This document shows positions 63,561-64,000 of a stretch of 64,000 nucleotides of DNA, in pieces (position 1 is the stretch's first letter; each line of letters begins with the position of its first letter). The notes under the pieces are model-generated. The model had not been told where the DNA came from, did not search any database, and worked only from the letters and a program-made list of their open reading frames with translations. Location: assembly GCA_018396705.1 (NCBI GenBank), contig JAGTQZ010000004.1, positions 62,001 to 126,000 of the forward strand. The letters run 5' to 3'. A program made the translations under genes and the position numbers. This DNA comes from Candidatus Bathyarchaeota archaeon (GTDB lineage: Archaea > Thermoproteota > Bathyarchaeia > Bathyarchaeales > Bathycorpusculaceae).

Positions 63561-63597
63561 AGACCTAACTACAGTTCCTCAAAAACCCACGTTTTTC

Positions 63598-64000
63598 TCA
63601 CAAAATTTTCAACAGCGTTTCCATGTTAAAATATGTGTTAGCACATCCGTTCTTCAGAAGGGGTATAGCTTGACCCGCAATGTCCATCTGGCTTAACACT
63701 TCTCCGGCAAGCCTTAACTCTTCACCGCAAGCAACACCAATCACACCCTCATAACGTTTTATTTTCAAAATTTTTGAGATACAAGAGCCCCCGGGTAAAA
63801 TGTATACATCGTAACCCTTATTTTCCGCAACGGAAACAGCTTTGTTGACCAAACAATCTGAGGAACAGTGAGTGCAAACATATGTAGGTATTTCTTGTTC
63901 AAATATGGCTTTACATCGGTTATCCATGAACTTCCTTGAACAATGCGGCAAAAAGAGCGCCCTCTTTTTTGTGCTCTCAAATTTTTCCTTTTCAAGAAAA
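63598..64000 (-). CDS. DUF116-family cysteine-rich protein (5' end outside window)
   Basis: The frame stays open to the right edge of the window, so the N-terminus is missing. The visible 134 residues hold the family block RALFLPHCSRKFMDNRCKA, then CTHCSSDCLVNKAV, ILPGGSCISKILK, GVACGEEL and KNGCANTY. The Cys pattern suggests a metal or iron-sulfur site. The family is found mostly in archaea and anaerobes and has no established function. Confidence 0.85.
   Translation of the reverse strand, partial: FLEKEKFESTKKRALFLPHCSRKFMDNRCKAIFEQEIPTYVCTHCSSDCLVNKAVSVAENKGYDVYILPGGSCISKILKIKRYEGVIGVACGEELRLAGEVLSQMDIAGQAIPLLKNGCANTYFNMETLLKIL

Noticed and set aside
1-64000. CRISPR array, insertion sequences, prophage
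   Set aside because: I saw no regularly spaced repeats, transposase motifs, terminal inverted repeats or phage structural genes.

Overview
The window reads as a chromosomal segment of an anaerobic archaeon, most likely of the Bathyarchaeia or a nearby Thermoproteota lineage (inference). The archaeal markers are a thermosome, Alba, ribosomal protein L40e, a NusA-like KH protein next to an archaeal-type AspRS, PurS/PurL/PurQ, the C1-pathway enzyme Ftr, TATA-like boxes 25-35 bases before many starts, and frequent GTG/TTG starts. Two complete intron-less tRNA genes are present, Glu(CTC) and Gly(CCC). I see no CRISPR array, insertion sequence, prophage or rRNA.

Layout. (1) 1-5.3 kb is a metal-cofactor block: a FecCD/ABC importer, a MobB fused to an Fe-S domain, MoeA, a second MobB and a MobA-like nucleotidyltransferase with a helical tail. 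(2) 5.3-10.3 kb holds a complete Liv-type ABC importer. (3) 11.2-31.8 kb is the striking part. Four molybdopterin enzymes of the DMSO-reductase superfamily each sit beside a ferredoxin-type partner, together with HdrA, HdrC and HdrB, a six-cluster polyferredoxin, a methyltransferase and a TorD-like chaperone. The first large subunit (11162-13744) matches the pyrogallol:phloroglucinol transhydroxylase of Pelobacter at every active-site residue I could place, and its partner has the characteristic C-terminal beta-barrel domain. A second, more divergent pair of the same type lies at 28257-31808. (4) 32.0-37.6 kb carries a cyclase-family metal hydrolase, an SDR, a thiolase with its DUF35 partner, a crotonase and a CaiB-type CoA-transferase. 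(5) 37.9-42.1 kb has tRNA-Glu, two exported proteins, a radical SAM protein and a MoaD-like protein. (6) 42.5-64 kb is mostly housekeeping: thermosome, KorABC, purine synthesis (purM, purS, purL, purQ, purD, purF), a PfkB kinase, Ftr, AspRS, Alba, SucCD, L40e and a DUF116 protein running off the end.

Working model (inference). The Liv importer brings in an aromatic acid or a related compound. The transhydroxylase pairs rearrange or remove ring hydroxyls. The SDR and cyclase-family hydrolase reduce and open the phloroglucinol-type ring. The CoA-transferase, crotonase and thiolase convert the product to acetyl-CoA. The Hdr/ferredoxin modules and the other Mo/W enzymes handle electrons, and the cofactor block supplies Mo/W-bis-MGD. 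KorABC and SucCD link acyl-CoA metabolism to substrate-level ATP formation. If correct, this is an archaeal island for anaerobic degradation of polyhydroxylated aromatics.
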